36,746 nucleotides of DNA from VAZQ01 sp035293945 (GTDB lineage: Bacteria; Pseudomonadota; Alphaproteobacteria; Rhizobiales; Xanthobacteraceae), in contig DATGLV010000009.1 in NCBI GenBank assembly GCA_035293945.1, positions 1 through 36,746 on the forward strand. The letters are read 5' to 3'. Made by a program: the position numbers and the translations under genes. The notes under the pieces are model-generated. The model ran no database searches, was not told the DNA's origin, and saw nothing but the letters and a program-made list of their open reading frames with translations. Below are positions 22,509-30,165 of this stretch, piece after piece (position 1 is the stretch's first letter; each line of letters opens with the position of its first letter).

Positions 22509-22559
22509 TAGCGCATGTTCCGGAAAAGTGGATATCGTTTTCGATAAGATCATGCGCAA
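22509..22559. repeat. Rhizobiales-type extragenic palindromic repeat
   Basis: Outer arms GCGCATG (22511-22517) and CATGCGC (22551-22557) enclose inner arms GAAAA and TTTTC. The sequence resembles the dispersed palindrome familiar from Bradyrhizobium and relatives. It lies just upstream of the ChaC start in a divergent intergenic region. Confidence 0.8.
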
Positions 22560-22684
22560 TCGCAAGATGAAGTGGAGCAGACCATAAAGATGCAAGCCGC
22601 ACTGCAACGGGGACCGAGATCGGGACTTGGAAACGCCGCAATCGACGGCTTGTGAAGCGCGAAATCCGCCAAGGAGCATCGCCT

Positions 22685-23809
22685 ATGCCTGAACCCACGA
22701 ATGCGCAGCGTCGGCGGCGCTGGCCGCTCTACCTGCCGTTCCTGCTCGTTATGGTTCTGGCCATGTTGTGGAGCGGCGCCTGGTACTACCTTGCGGCGCG
22801 GGTTCCGCAGGAGATCGCGGATTTGGTGGCGCGCGAGGCCCGGGCCGGCCGCGTCTATGATTGCGGCAAGCAGGCGATCGGCGGCTTTCCGTTTCGTATC
22901 GAGCTCAACTGCTCTGATCCAAGCGTGCAGCTCAAGGACACGGCACCGCCGCTGTCGCTGAACGCCGCGCATGCGCTGCTTGCCTGGCAGATCTATGAGC
23001 CGTCGCTGGTGATCGGCGAGTTTACCGGGCCGCTTGCGCTCGGTGTGCCGGGCGAGCCCGCGCGCTATCGTGCCAATTGGCAACTCACCCAATCAAGCGT
23101 GCGGGCGTCCCTTGTGGGCGTTGAGCGCGTCTCGATCGTCAGTGAGGGTGTGCGGGTCGATCCCGCCGATGGCGGGAGCGGCCCTGCGGTATTTCGCGCC
23201 GGTCATGTGGAGCTGCACGGCCGACCGACGGCAGGCGTGGGCGCCGACAATCCCGCTGTCGATCTTGCCGTGCAGCTGGTCGCCGCGTCGGCTCCGGCGC
23301 TGCATCCGATCCTCGCCCAACCGCTCGACGCCGATTTCGTCGGCGTCCTGCACGGCGCTGCTGCGCTCGCACCCAAGCCATGGCCGGTCGTGTTCAAGCA
23401 ATGGCAGGCGCGCGGCGGCAGCCTCGATATCAGCCATGTACGCGTGCAGCAGGGCGACGTCATCGCGGTTGGGCAAGGCTCACTCAGCTTGACCACGCGC
23501 GGCGGTCTCAACGGTGAGCTGCAGGTGACCGTCGTGGAGCTCGCCAAGGTGCTGCAGGCCCTCGGCATCAGTCAGGTGGTCTCGCAAGGGGACGTTGGTT
23601 CTGCCATCGACGCGCTCGATCGCATGCTGCCCGGCCTCGGCAACCTTGCGCGGCAAAATGCCGGCGCCGGCATTGTGGCCGGGCTCGGCGCCGTCGGGCA
23701 GAGCACCACGCTCGAGGGCAGGGCGGCCGTAGTCGTGCCGTTGCGGTTCGAGGACGGCGACGTGCGGCTTGGACCCTTTCGCCTCGGAAACATCCCGCCG
23801 TTGTTTTGA
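22685..23809 (+). CDS. DUF2125 domain-containing protein
   Basis: The 374-residue protein has a short basic cytoplasmic N-terminus, one membrane helix (LYLPFLLVMVLAMLWSGAWY) and a long, beta-rich extracytoplasmic part. It shows the DUF2125 pattern: the VYDCGKQAIGGFPFRIELNC stretch (two Cys that may pair), GRPTAG, and the C-terminal PLRFEDGDVRLGPFRLGNIPPLF without its last residues as a closing strand set. DUF2125 proteins are common in Alphaproteobacteria; function is unknown. AAGGAG nine bases before the ATG at 22685 decides the start over an upstream GTG. It converges with tyrA (20 bases between the stops). Confidence 0.87.
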   Translation: MPEPTNAQRRRRWPLYLPFLLVMVLAMLWSGAWYYLAARVPQEIADLVAREARAGRVYDCGKQAIGGFPFRIELNCSDPSVQLKDTAPPLSLNAAHALLAWQIYEPSLVIGEFTGPLALGVPGEPARYRANWQLTQSSVRASLVGVERVSIVSEGVRVDPADGGSGPAVFRAGHVELHGRPTAGVGADNPAVDLAVQLVAASAPALHPILAQPLDADFVGVLHGAAALAPKPWPVVFKQWQARGGSLDISHVRVQQGDVIAVGQGSLSLTTRGGLNGELQVTVVELAKVLQALGISQVVSQGDVGSAIDALDRMLPGLGNLARQNAGAGIVAGLGAVGQSTTLEGRAAVVVPLRFEDGDVRLGPFRLGNIPPLF

Positions 23810-23829
23810 ACGGAGCTCTAAGCTCGCAC

Positions 23830-24813
23830 CTATTTCTCTGGTCTTTCGGGGTGGGCCGCCGGAGTGCCATCTTGGGCGTCGTGCGGCAGCCCCGGATGGG
23901 GGCGGCCGAAGTCCGGGGCGGGCGAATCCTGGCCGACCGCTACAATGCCTTTGCGGATGGCGCGGGTGCGGGTGAAATGCTCGAACAGCGCGTCACCGTC
24001 GCCCCGGCGGATTGCCCGGGTGAGGCTCGCGATGTCCTCGTTGAAACGGCCGAGCATTTCCAGCACCGCATCCTTGTTGGCGAGGAAGACATCGCGCCAC
24101 ATGGTCGGGTCGGAGGCGGCGATGCGGGTAAAATCGCGAAACCCGCCGGCTGAGAATTGCAGCACCTCGGAACGCGTCACTTGCGCGAGCTCGTCGGCGG
24201 TGCCGACGATCGTGTAGGCGATGAGATGCGGCAGATGACTGGTGACCGCGAGCACCAGATCGTGATGCTCTGCGCTCATCATCTCCACATTGGCGCCGAG
24301 CGCGCGCCAGAAGGCGGCGAGCCGGTCGACTGCGCCGGGCTCGGTGTTTTCGGGCGGTGTCAGGATGCACCAGCGGTTCACGAACAGCTCGGCGAATCCG
24401 GCGTCAGGACCTGAATATTCGGTGCCGGCGACCGGATGGGCTGGAACAAAGTGGACGCCGGGAGGAATGTGCGGAGCCATGTCGCGCACGACCGAGGATT
24501 TGACCGAGCCCACGTCGGAGACGATCGCTCCGGGCTTCAGATGAGCGCCGATCTCGCGTGCGACCGGTCCGCTCTGGCCGACCGGGATCGACAAGATGAC
24601 GAGATCGGCGCCGGCCGCTGCCGCCGCATTATTTTCCACGACCTCATCGGCGAGGTTGAGCTCATCCACGCGCGCGCGCGTTGCCGCCGAGCGGGCGGTG
24701 GCCACGATCGAGCGCACTGCGCCTTGCGCCCGCGCCGCACGCGCAATCGAGGAGCCGATGAGGCCGACGCCGATAAGCGCAAGGCGGTCGAACAGCGGAG
24801 CGCTGAGAGTCAC
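23830..24813 (-). CDS. tyrA: Prephenate/arogenate dehydrogenase (TyrA/TyrC type)
   Basis: The 327-residue enzyme oxidatively decarboxylates prephenate or arogenate on the way to tyrosine. It has the NAD-binding GVGLIGSSIARAARAQG at residues 15-31, LVILSIPVG, VSDVGSVKSSVV, and the catalytic PAHPVAGTEYSGP and TSHLPHLIAYTIVG histidine segments. The end of the domain, GGFRDFTRIAASDPTMWRDV, is intact. A C-terminal tail (about 30 residues, Pro- and His-rich) is unusual but probably harmless. The start is a GTG overlapping the hisC stop by four bases (GTGA, 24810-24813), so translation is coupled. Whether prephenate or arogenate is preferred cannot be read from motifs. Confidence 0.9.
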   Translation of the reverse strand: MTLSAPLFDRLALIGVGLIGSSIARAARAQGAVRSIVATARSAATRARVDELNLADEVVENNAAAAAGADLVILSIPVGQSGPVAREIGAHLKPGAIVSDVGSVKSSVVRDMAPHIPPGVHFVPAHPVAGTEYSGPDAGFAELFVNRWCILTPPENTEPGAVDRLAAFWRALGANVEMMSAEHHDLVLAVTSHLPHLIAYTIVGTADELAQVTRSEVLQFSAGGFRDFTRIAASDPTMWRDVFLANKDAVLEMLGRFNEDIASLTRAIRRGDGDALFEHFTRTRAIRKGIVAVGQDSPAPDFGRPHPGLPHDAQDGTPAAHPERPEK

Positions 24814-25913
24814 GCGGCGCGCCCGATGAACTCGGCCAGCGCATCGACGACCAGCCGGTTAGCTTCTTCACAACCGACCGTCATGCGCAGCGCGTTGGGC
24901 AAGTGATAGGCGGAGACCCGGCGCAGTATGAGGCCGCGCTTGGTCAGGAAGGCGTCGGCCTCCGCAGCGGTGCGGCCCTTCGCTTCGGGAAAGTGGATGA
25001 GAACGAAATTCGCCACGCTCGGAGTCACGACGAGCCCGAGCTTGCGGATTTCATCGCTGAGCCAGGCGATCCATTTGTCGTTGTGGGCGCGCGCCGCCTC
25101 GACATGGGCGCCATCCCGGATGGCGGCGATCCCGGCCGCCATTGCGGCCGAGTTGACGTTGAACGGACCGCGAATACGGTTGACGGCATCAGTCACGTGC
25201 GCAGGGGCGTACATCCAGCCCAACCGCAATCCGGCAAGGCCGTAGATCTTCGAGAATGTTCGGCACATGACCACATTGTCGGATGTGGCGACGAGCTCGA
25301 TGCCGGCCTCGTAGTCGTTGCGGCGCACATATTCGGCATAGGCCGCATCCAGGACCAGCAATACGTTGCTTGGCAGCGCACGATGCAGCCGCCGGATTTC
25401 ATCGAACGGCACATAGGTGCCGGTCGGATTGTTCGGATTGGCGAGAAAGACGATCCGGGTCCGCTCGGTGACTGCGGCCAGGATTGCGCCGACGTCGGCC
25501 GTGAAGTTCTTTTCCGCAGCCACCACCGGCTTGCCGCCGCAGGAGAGCGTGGCGATCGGGTAGATCAGAAATCCATGCGTCGTGTGGATCGCCTCATCGC
25601 CCTCGCGCAGATAGGCATGCGCGAGCAGATTCAACAAGTCGTCGGACCCCGCCCCGCAGACGATACGGTCGGGATCGAGCCCGAAGACGGCCCCAATGGC
25701 CTCCCGCAAGCCCGTTGTGGCTCCATCCGGGTAGTCTTGCAGATGGTCGGCGACCGCCCGAAAGGCCATGACTGCGCTCGGGCTCGGACCCAGCGGCGTC
25801 TCGTTGGAGGATAGCTTGAACACACGGGCAACACCCGGCGCGGCGCTCTTGCCCGGCACATAGGGATCGATCGTCAGTACGCCGGGTCGGGGTTGCGGTC
25901 GCAGCATCGACAT
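24810..25913 (-). CDS. hisC: Histidinol-phosphate aminotransferase (HisC family)
   Basis: The 367-residue PLP aminotransferase of fold type I has K222 in RTFSKIYGLAGLRLGW as the Schiff-base lysine. The family N-terminus IDPYVPGKS, SSNETPLGPSP, and the ANPNNPTGTYV and DAAYAEYV segments are present. The classical role is histidinol-phosphate transamination, but this copy lies between a chorismate mutase and a TyrA-type dehydrogenase. A role as an aromatic (prephenate or phenylpyruvate) aminotransferase is therefore also likely, and HisC enzymes are known to accept aromatic keto acids. ATG 25913 is preferred over an upstream TTG; it starts 76 bases after the chorismate mutase stop and overlaps tyrA by four bases. 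Confidence 0.9.
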   Translation of the reverse strand: MSMLRPQPRPGVLTIDPYVPGKSAAPGVARVFKLSSNETPLGPSPSAVMAFRAVADHLQDYPDGATTGLREAIGAVFGLDPDRIVCGAGSDDLLNLLAHAYLREGDEAIHTTHGFLIYPIATLSCGGKPVVAAEKNFTADVGAILAAVTERTRIVFLANPNNPTGTYVPFDEIRRLHRALPSNVLLVLDAAYAEYVRRNDYEAGIELVATSDNVVMCRTFSKIYGLAGLRLGWMYAPAHVTDAVNRIRGPFNVNSAAMAAGIAAIRDGAHVEAARAHNDKWIAWLSDEIRKLGLVVTPSVANFVLIHFPEAKGRTAAEADAFLTKRGLILRRVSAYHLPNALRMTVGCEEANRLVVDALAEFIGRAA

Positions 25914-25989
25914 CAACTTGTTCCGACAGTTTGCTCAACACAGATCGGACACATGCAGTAAAACATTTTCATTGAAAGTGGAAACGGGC

Positions 25990-26862
25990 TCATCGGCTCG
26001 TGGGCACGGGCCGCGCGCTTTTCTCGGAAACCCGATACCGCGAGGCATGGCTACCGACGCGGGCGGAGGACCGCACCGAGGCGCCGGCCTCGATCAGGGC
26101 CTCGGTTATCGCCGCGATGCTGCCGCCTAGCGGCACCGAAATCAAAAGCGCCGCGCCATCGAAAGCCCGGTCGGGCGCTGCCAGCACCTCGGCGAGAGGT
26201 CCAAGCGCCTTGGCAGCCGTCGCGCTCCAGCCTGCGACCCGCATGCTCCAGACCTCGACCTCGGTCACCATGGCATCGTCGCCAATCCGCGACAGCACGA
26301 AGGCGGGCAGCGCAGCCGGGTGGTCCGGACGTTCAACGAAGGGCAGGCGAGCGATGATCTTGGGGGCGCTGTCGAACTCAAGGGCGTTCCACCAAGCGCC
26401 GGCCCCAGGCAGCCCGAAAGCCGGCACAAGACCGAGATCACCAGCGGAATCGGAGACCGCCGCGACCACCGCCGATGCCCCCATATGGGCCACCAGCGGC
26501 ACGGTAAAGCCAAAATGGAACCGGCTCGAATCGCGCATCTCGGCGGCGCCGGCCGAAAGATCCGCATGCAGTGAAAACGGCGCTTGCACATAGGTGAAGG
26601 TCGAGATGATGACGCGCCAGATGCTCTCGACGGTATCGAGCGGCAAGATGCCCTGGTGACGTTCGACCAGCCGCCGCATCATGTCGGCCTCGCGTGCCGG
26701 ACGGAACGCAGAACCCTTCTCTTGAGTCTTCTTCACCTTGATCAGGCGATCGATGATGTCGCTGCGCTCGATCAACAGACCGTGCATGGCCGCATCGATG
26801 CGGTCGATCTCGCGGCGCAATTCGGCAAGCGTTGGCGTGTCGGGACGTGGCGATTTCGACAT
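25990..26862 (-). CDS. Chorismate mutase (AroQ) with C-terminal domain, possibly degenerate prephenate dehydratase-like
   Basis: The 290-residue protein begins with an AroQ helical chorismate mutase (about residues 12-95). LRREIDRIDAAMHGLLIERS, KVKKTQ and FRPAREADMMRRL carry the expected active-site Arg, Lys and Glu-type residues, and the third helix ends in FTYVQ. It converts chorismate to prephenate. The remaining 190 residues (LVPAFGLPGAGAWWNAL, KIIARLPFVER, GGSIAAITEALIEAG) have no motif I can name with confidence. They have the spacing of a prephenate dehydratase domain but I see no classical Thr-Arg-Phe motif. The start at 26862 gives no clear Shine-Dalgarno; an alternative at 26937 would add 25 residues. 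It heads the unit with hisC and tyrA. Confidence 0.82.
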   Translation of the reverse strand: MSKSPRPDTPTLAELRREIDRIDAAMHGLLIERSDIIDRLIKVKKTQEKGSAFRPAREADMMRRLVERHQGILPLDTVESIWRVIISTFTYVQAPFSLHADLSAGAAEMRDSSRFHFGFTVPLVAHMGASAVVAAVSDSAGDLGLVPAFGLPGAGAWWNALEFDSAPKIIARLPFVERPDHPAALPAFVLSRIGDDAMVTEVEVWSMRVAGWSATAAKALGPLAEVLAAPDRAFDGAALLISVPLGGSIAAITEALIEAGASVRSSARVGSHASRYRVSEKSARPVPTSR

Positions 26863-26936
26863 AGGTTGGTCGGGTCTTTGCCGTGGATCGGCGCGGCCAT
26901 TGATAGGAGGCGCCTGCCGCGAAAGTAAAGAAAACA

Positions 26937-26964
26937 TTGACAGGGACGGGCGGGGGCCTATCTA
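26937..26964 (+). promoter_or_regulatory. Candidate sigma-70 promoter of metX-metW
   Basis: TTGACA at 26937-26942 and TATCTA at 26959-26964, spaced by 16 bases, form a near-consensus promoter reading toward metX. It predicts transcription from about 26971 and a leader of about 235 bases that includes the hairpin element. Confidence 0.6.
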
Positions 26965-27009
26965 AACCTCTTGCGCCGCCTGTCTTTTTGCCGGTTGCGC
27001 CATCGGCAG

Positions 27010-27180
27010 CTAGTGCGGCGGTTTTGCCGTTCCTACCAGGATTGCGGCGAGTCTTTCGTAGGAACGTCAAAACCGAAGCCGCACTAGAAATTAAATACCT
27101 GCGGGTGTCACCTTTCGGTTTCGACCTTTGTAGACGTAAGTTGCGGCAAGCTGATACGAACGTCAGAAGCGGGACACTAG
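27010..27180. repeat. CTAG-bounded inverted-repeat element (MITE-like) upstream of metX
   Basis: Left arm 27010-27036 (CTAGTGCGGCGGTTTTG then 10 bases) and right arm 27058-27087 (ending CGCACTAG) are inverted copies with one mismatch and a three-base gap around a 21-base loop. A third related end, GATACGAACGTCAGAAGCGG through ACACTAG (27153-27180), is a diverged inverted copy of the left arm. CTAG recurs at 27010, 27084 and 27177. Confidence 0.7.
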
Positions 27181-27207
27181 TCCGCCATGTCGGTGCGGAG
27201 TGAGAAG

Positions 27208-28431
27208 ATGGCCATGGCCGACATAAGCGCGACACTGGGGACGGCTGAACGCGAAGTGTCGCGCGAAAGGATCGACCGCGTGCGCGAAGCCGACGAGCCT
27301 CGCTCCCTGGTCGTCAGATTTGGTGCCGACCGTCCGCTCAAGCTCGATGCCGGCGTCGAGCTCTCTCCTTTCCAGATCGCCTACCAGACTTATGGAACGC
27401 TCAATGCGGAGCGCAGCAATGCCATCCTGGTGTGCCATGCACTCACCGGCGACCAGCACGTGGCCAATCCTCATCCGGTCACCGGCAAGCCGGGCTGGTG
27501 GGAGACCATGGTGGGCGCGGGCCGGCCGATCGATACCGACCGCTACTTCGTGATCTGCCCCAACGTGCTGGGCGCCTGCATGGGAACCACCGGTCCGGCT
27601 TCGACCAATCCGCGGACCGGCGAGCCCTGGGGCTTGGACTTTCCGATGATCACAGTGCGCGACATGGTCCGCGCCCAAGCGATGCTGCTCGACCATCTCG
27701 GCATCGAATCGCTGTTTTCCGTGGCCGGAGGCTCGATGGGCGGGATGCAGGTGCTGCAATGGGCATCGAGCTACCCGCAGCGAGTCTTTTCGGCCCTGCC
27801 ACTCGCCACCGCGACCCGTCACTCGGCGCAGAACATCGCTTTCCACGAGGTCGGCCGCCAGGCCGTGATGGCCGACCCGGAATGGCGCGGCGGTCGTTAT
27901 TTTGCGGCCGGAACCAACCCGCGCCGCGGGCTCGCGGTCGCCCGGATGGGCGCGCACATCACTTACCTGTCCGACGCGGCGCTGCATCGCAAGTTTGGCC
28001 GCCGATTCCAGGATCGCGACAATCCGACCTTCACCTTCGATGCCGACTTCCAGGTGGAGAGCTATCTGCGTCATCAGGGCATCAGCTTCGTGGAGCGGTT
28101 CGACGCCAACTCCTACCTGTACCTGACCCGGGCGATGGACTATTTCGATCTGGCGGCGGATTTCGACGGTGCGCTGGCGAGCGCGTTCAAGGGGACGCCG
28201 ACCCGGTTTTGCGTGGTCTCGTTCACCTCGGATTGGCTGTTCCCGACGTCCGATTCGCGCGCCATCGTGCACGCGCTCAACGCGAGCGGGGCGCGCGTGT
28301 CCTTCGCCGAGATCGTCACCGACAAGGGACACGACGCGTTTCTGCTGCAGGAGCCGGAGCTGTTTGCGATCGTGAGCGGCTTTCTTGAAGGTGCCGCCAA
28401 GGCGCGCGGCCTGCCGACAGCGCAACGGTGA
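27208..28431 (+). CDS. metX: Homoserine O-acetyltransferase (MetX)
   Basis: The 407-residue alpha/beta-hydrolase acetylates homoserine in methionine synthesis. The nucleophile is S176 in AGGSMGGMQVLQW, with D342 in TSDWLFP and H375 in KGHDAFL completing the triad. Family markers are YQTYGTLN, CHALTGDQHV, NVLGACMGTTGP and ARMGAHITYLSD. Some relatives with this sequence use succinyl-CoA, so acetyl specificity is assumed. ATG 27208 is preferred because GGAG lies 7 bases upstream; an ATG at 27187 would add seven residues without such support. metW follows by 13 bases. Confidence 0.94.
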   Translation: MAMADISATLGTAEREVSRERIDRVREADEPRSLVVRFGADRPLKLDAGVELSPFQIAYQTYGTLNAERSNAILVCHALTGDQHVANPHPVTGKPGWWETMVGAGRPIDTDRYFVICPNVLGACMGTTGPASTNPRTGEPWGLDFPMITVRDMVRAQAMLLDHLGIESLFSVAGGSMGGMQVLQWASSYPQRVFSALPLATATRHSAQNIAFHEVGRQAVMADPEWRGGRYFAAGTNPRRGLAVARMGAHITYLSDAALHRKFGRRFQDRDNPTFTFDADFQVESYLRHQGISFVERFDANSYLYLTRAMDYFDLAADFDGALASAFKGTPTRFCVVSFTSDWLFPTSDSRAIVHALNASGARVSFAEIVTDKGHDAFLLQEPELFAIVSGFLEGAAKARGLPTAQR

Positions 28432-28444
28432 TGGTAGGCCGATC

Positions 28445-29194
28445 ATGATGCTTTCGCGCCTCAAGCATGACCTGACCATGGCGGAGACTGCGCGCATGCC
28501 GGGCGGGGCGCGCGTCGACCTGGTCGTGGTCGCCGATATGGTCGAGCCCGGCGCCAAAGTCCTCGATGTCGGCTGCGGCGATGGTGAATTACTGCGGCTG
28601 TTGGCCGAGACCCGCAATGTTGACGGGCGCGGCATCGAGCTTTCGCGCGAGGGCGTGAACGAGTGCGTCGCCAAGGGGCTTGCGGTGATCCAGGGCGACG
28701 CCGACACCGACCTCGCCGACTATCCGGACGATGCCTTCGACTATGTGATCCTGTCGCAGACCCTGCAGGCGACTCGAGCGCCGCGAGTCGTGGTCGAGCA
28801 TATGCTGCGGATCGGGCGGCGCGCCATCGTTTCCTTTCCCAATTTCGGCCATTGGCGCATCCGCATTCAGGTCATGTTTCAGGGCCGCATGCCGCGGACC
28901 GACAATCTTCCCTACGCCTGGTACGATTCGCCGAACATCCATTTCTGCACCATCAAGGATTTCCGCGAGCTCTGCGTGGCGACGGGAGCCAAGATGGAAA
29001 AGGCGGTCGCGCTCAATCCGTGGGGCTCGCCGCTACGCCTCACTGCGCCGTGGTGGTTCTGGAACATGCTCGGCGAGCAGGCGGTGTTCTTGTTGAGCCG
29101 GGGCGACGGGTCGCCCGGCCGGGATCGGGGTCATTCGACCGGCAACAGCCGGTCACCGACCGCGACCTCGCCGCCACGCACCACCTCGGCATAG
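28445..29194 (+). CDS. metW: Methionine biosynthesis protein MetW
   Basis: The 249-residue methyltransferase-fold protein is required alongside MetX for homoserine acylation in several proteobacteria. It has the SAM-binding-like VLDVGCGDGELLRLL, the ALVQ-like GLAVIQGDADTDLADYPDD, VILSQTLQATR, SFPNFGHWRIR and the C-terminal LLGEQAVFLLSR region typical of MetW. The final 25 or so residues after FLLSR are low-complexity and lie opposite the 3' end of the MOSC gene, so they may be an unselected read-through extension. The start ATG 28445 (or 28448) follows metX by 13 bases; the Shine-Dalgarno is weak, consistent with coupling. Confidence 0.93.
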   Translation: MMLSRLKHDLTMAETARMPGGARVDLVVVADMVEPGAKVLDVGCGDGELLRLLAETRNVDGRGIELSREGVNECVAKGLAVIQGDADTDLADYPDDAFDYVILSQTLQATRAPRVVVEHMLRIGRRAIVSFPNFGHWRIRIQVMFQGRMPRTDNLPYAWYDSPNIHFCTIKDFRELCVATGAKMEKAVALNPWGSPLRLTAPWWFWNMLGEQAVFLLSRGDGSPGRDRGHSTGNSRSPTATSPPRTTSA

Positions 29195-29898
29195 ATTCCG
29201 CAGTCGGAGTGGCCGTAAGCGCGCCGCAGCGTTTCCGGGATCGTCAGGTCGCGGATGCCGGTAACCGGATTCACATTGGTGGCTGCGCAACGCACGATGC
29301 GCTTGACGATCTTCAAGCGAGCTTCCCCGATCGCGATCTCGCTCCCGACCAGATCAAGCTCTGCCCAGGCCGGCCAACCCGCCGCATACACATTGGCGCG
29401 AAAGCGCAGCGGGTTGACCGCCATCCCGGTCAGCTGCTCGAGCGCCTGCACCGACGCAAGATTGATGACCGAGACCACTTTGCGGGCGACGTCCGAGAAG
29501 CTGAATCCGGCCGCGTGCAGGAGCCGCGGTGGCCCGCGCAATTCATCGGCGCAGAAACCGGCGAAGAAGCGCTCGATCGCCGTGCGGCCCTGTGTGGTGC
29601 CCAGATCGCCGCGCACGGCGTCGTGCCCTTCACGCTCGATGAGGAGGGTGCGGCTCGCGCCATCGAAGCGCGTTCGCAGCCTCGCCAGGCGCTCGTTGCG
29701 CATGAGCATGAGATAGTGGGTCTTGGGCTGGTAGCGCGGCTGCGCCGGATCAAATCCGGACGGTCCGTTCTCGATCGCGAAGAGCCTGTCGCCCGGTACC
29801 GTCTCGCCGGCCTGCAGACGTGCCTGATCCAGCGGCTCGGGGCTCAGCCCCTTCACCGGGTAGCGATAGATGCCCTCGATGCGCGCAGGCCCGATCAT
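29131..29898 (-). CDS. MOSC domain-containing protein
   Basis: The 255-residue protein has the two parts of MOSC proteins: the beta-barrel N-domain (IEGIYRYPVKGLSPEPLD) and the MOSC domain (about 130-255). C204 in RCAATNVNPVTG is the conserved cysteine that can bind sulfur or molybdenum cofactor in this family. Possible roles are molybdenum cofactor or persulfide handling in N-hydroxylated substrate reduction (mARC/YcbX type), but no partner reductase is nearby. GGAG six bases before the ATG fixes the start. Its last 64 bases overlap metW on the other strand. Confidence 0.9.
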   Translation of the reverse strand: MIGPARIEGIYRYPVKGLSPEPLDQARLQAGETVPGDRLFAIENGPSGFDPAQPRYQPKTHYLMLMRNERLARLRTRFDGASRTLLIEREGHDAVRGDLGTTQGRTAIERFFAGFCADELRGPPRLLHAAGFSFSDVARKVVSVINLASVQALEQLTGMAVNPLRFRANVYAAGWPAWAELDLVGSEIAIGEARLKIVKRIVRCAATNVNPVTGIRDLTIPETLRRAYGHSDCGIYAEVVRGGEVAVGDRLLPVE

Positions 29899-29931
29899 AG
29901 TGTCTCCGTGGCTCCGAACCGAGGAGAGTTG

Positions 29932-30074
29932 TTAGCGCATGTTCCACGGGAGTGAACATCGGTTTCCGCTTCTCCGACGCTCGGGTCTGCGCAGCCGCGG
30001 GTCCAAGCCGAGGAGCAGCCGGGCCCCCTTCCGCTGACGCTGTTCCGCCACCACATTGCGAAAAGCGGATGCCG
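29932..30074. repeat. Two degenerate partial copies of the palindromic repeat, before clpB
   Basis: TTAGCGCATGTTCC at 29932-29945 followed by AGTG and a TCGGTTT stretch matches the left half of the repeat at 22509. CGAAAAGCGGATGCCG at 30059-30074 matches its inner arm. They lie between the MOSC gene and clpB and look like decayed copies. No clear heat-shock promoter is seen. Confidence 0.5.
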
Positions 30075-30165
30075 ACAGGGTCCGCCAGAGCATGAACGTC
30101 TTAACCCATTGACGATGACCTTTCCGCGCCGATTCGGGCGGAGGGGCAGGCCGAGGGAAAAAACC

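Larger units (their letters stand above)
26863..27207. other. Divergent region and long leader before metX
   Basis: This 345-base gene-free stretch holds, from left to right, the upstream region of the chorismate mutase gene, a plus-strand promoter, and a CTAG-bounded repeat element that would lie in the metX mRNA leader. The SAM-II riboswitch found before met genes in many relatives is not recognised here. Start choice for metX affects its right edge. Confidence 0.6.

Noticed and set aside
26939..26989. Inverted repeat GACAGG/CCTGTC followed by five T's, resembling an intrinsic terminator on the plus strand
   Set aside because: The left arm is part of the metX -35 box and nothing upstream is transcribed in this direction. 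It is explained better as chance overlap with the promoter.
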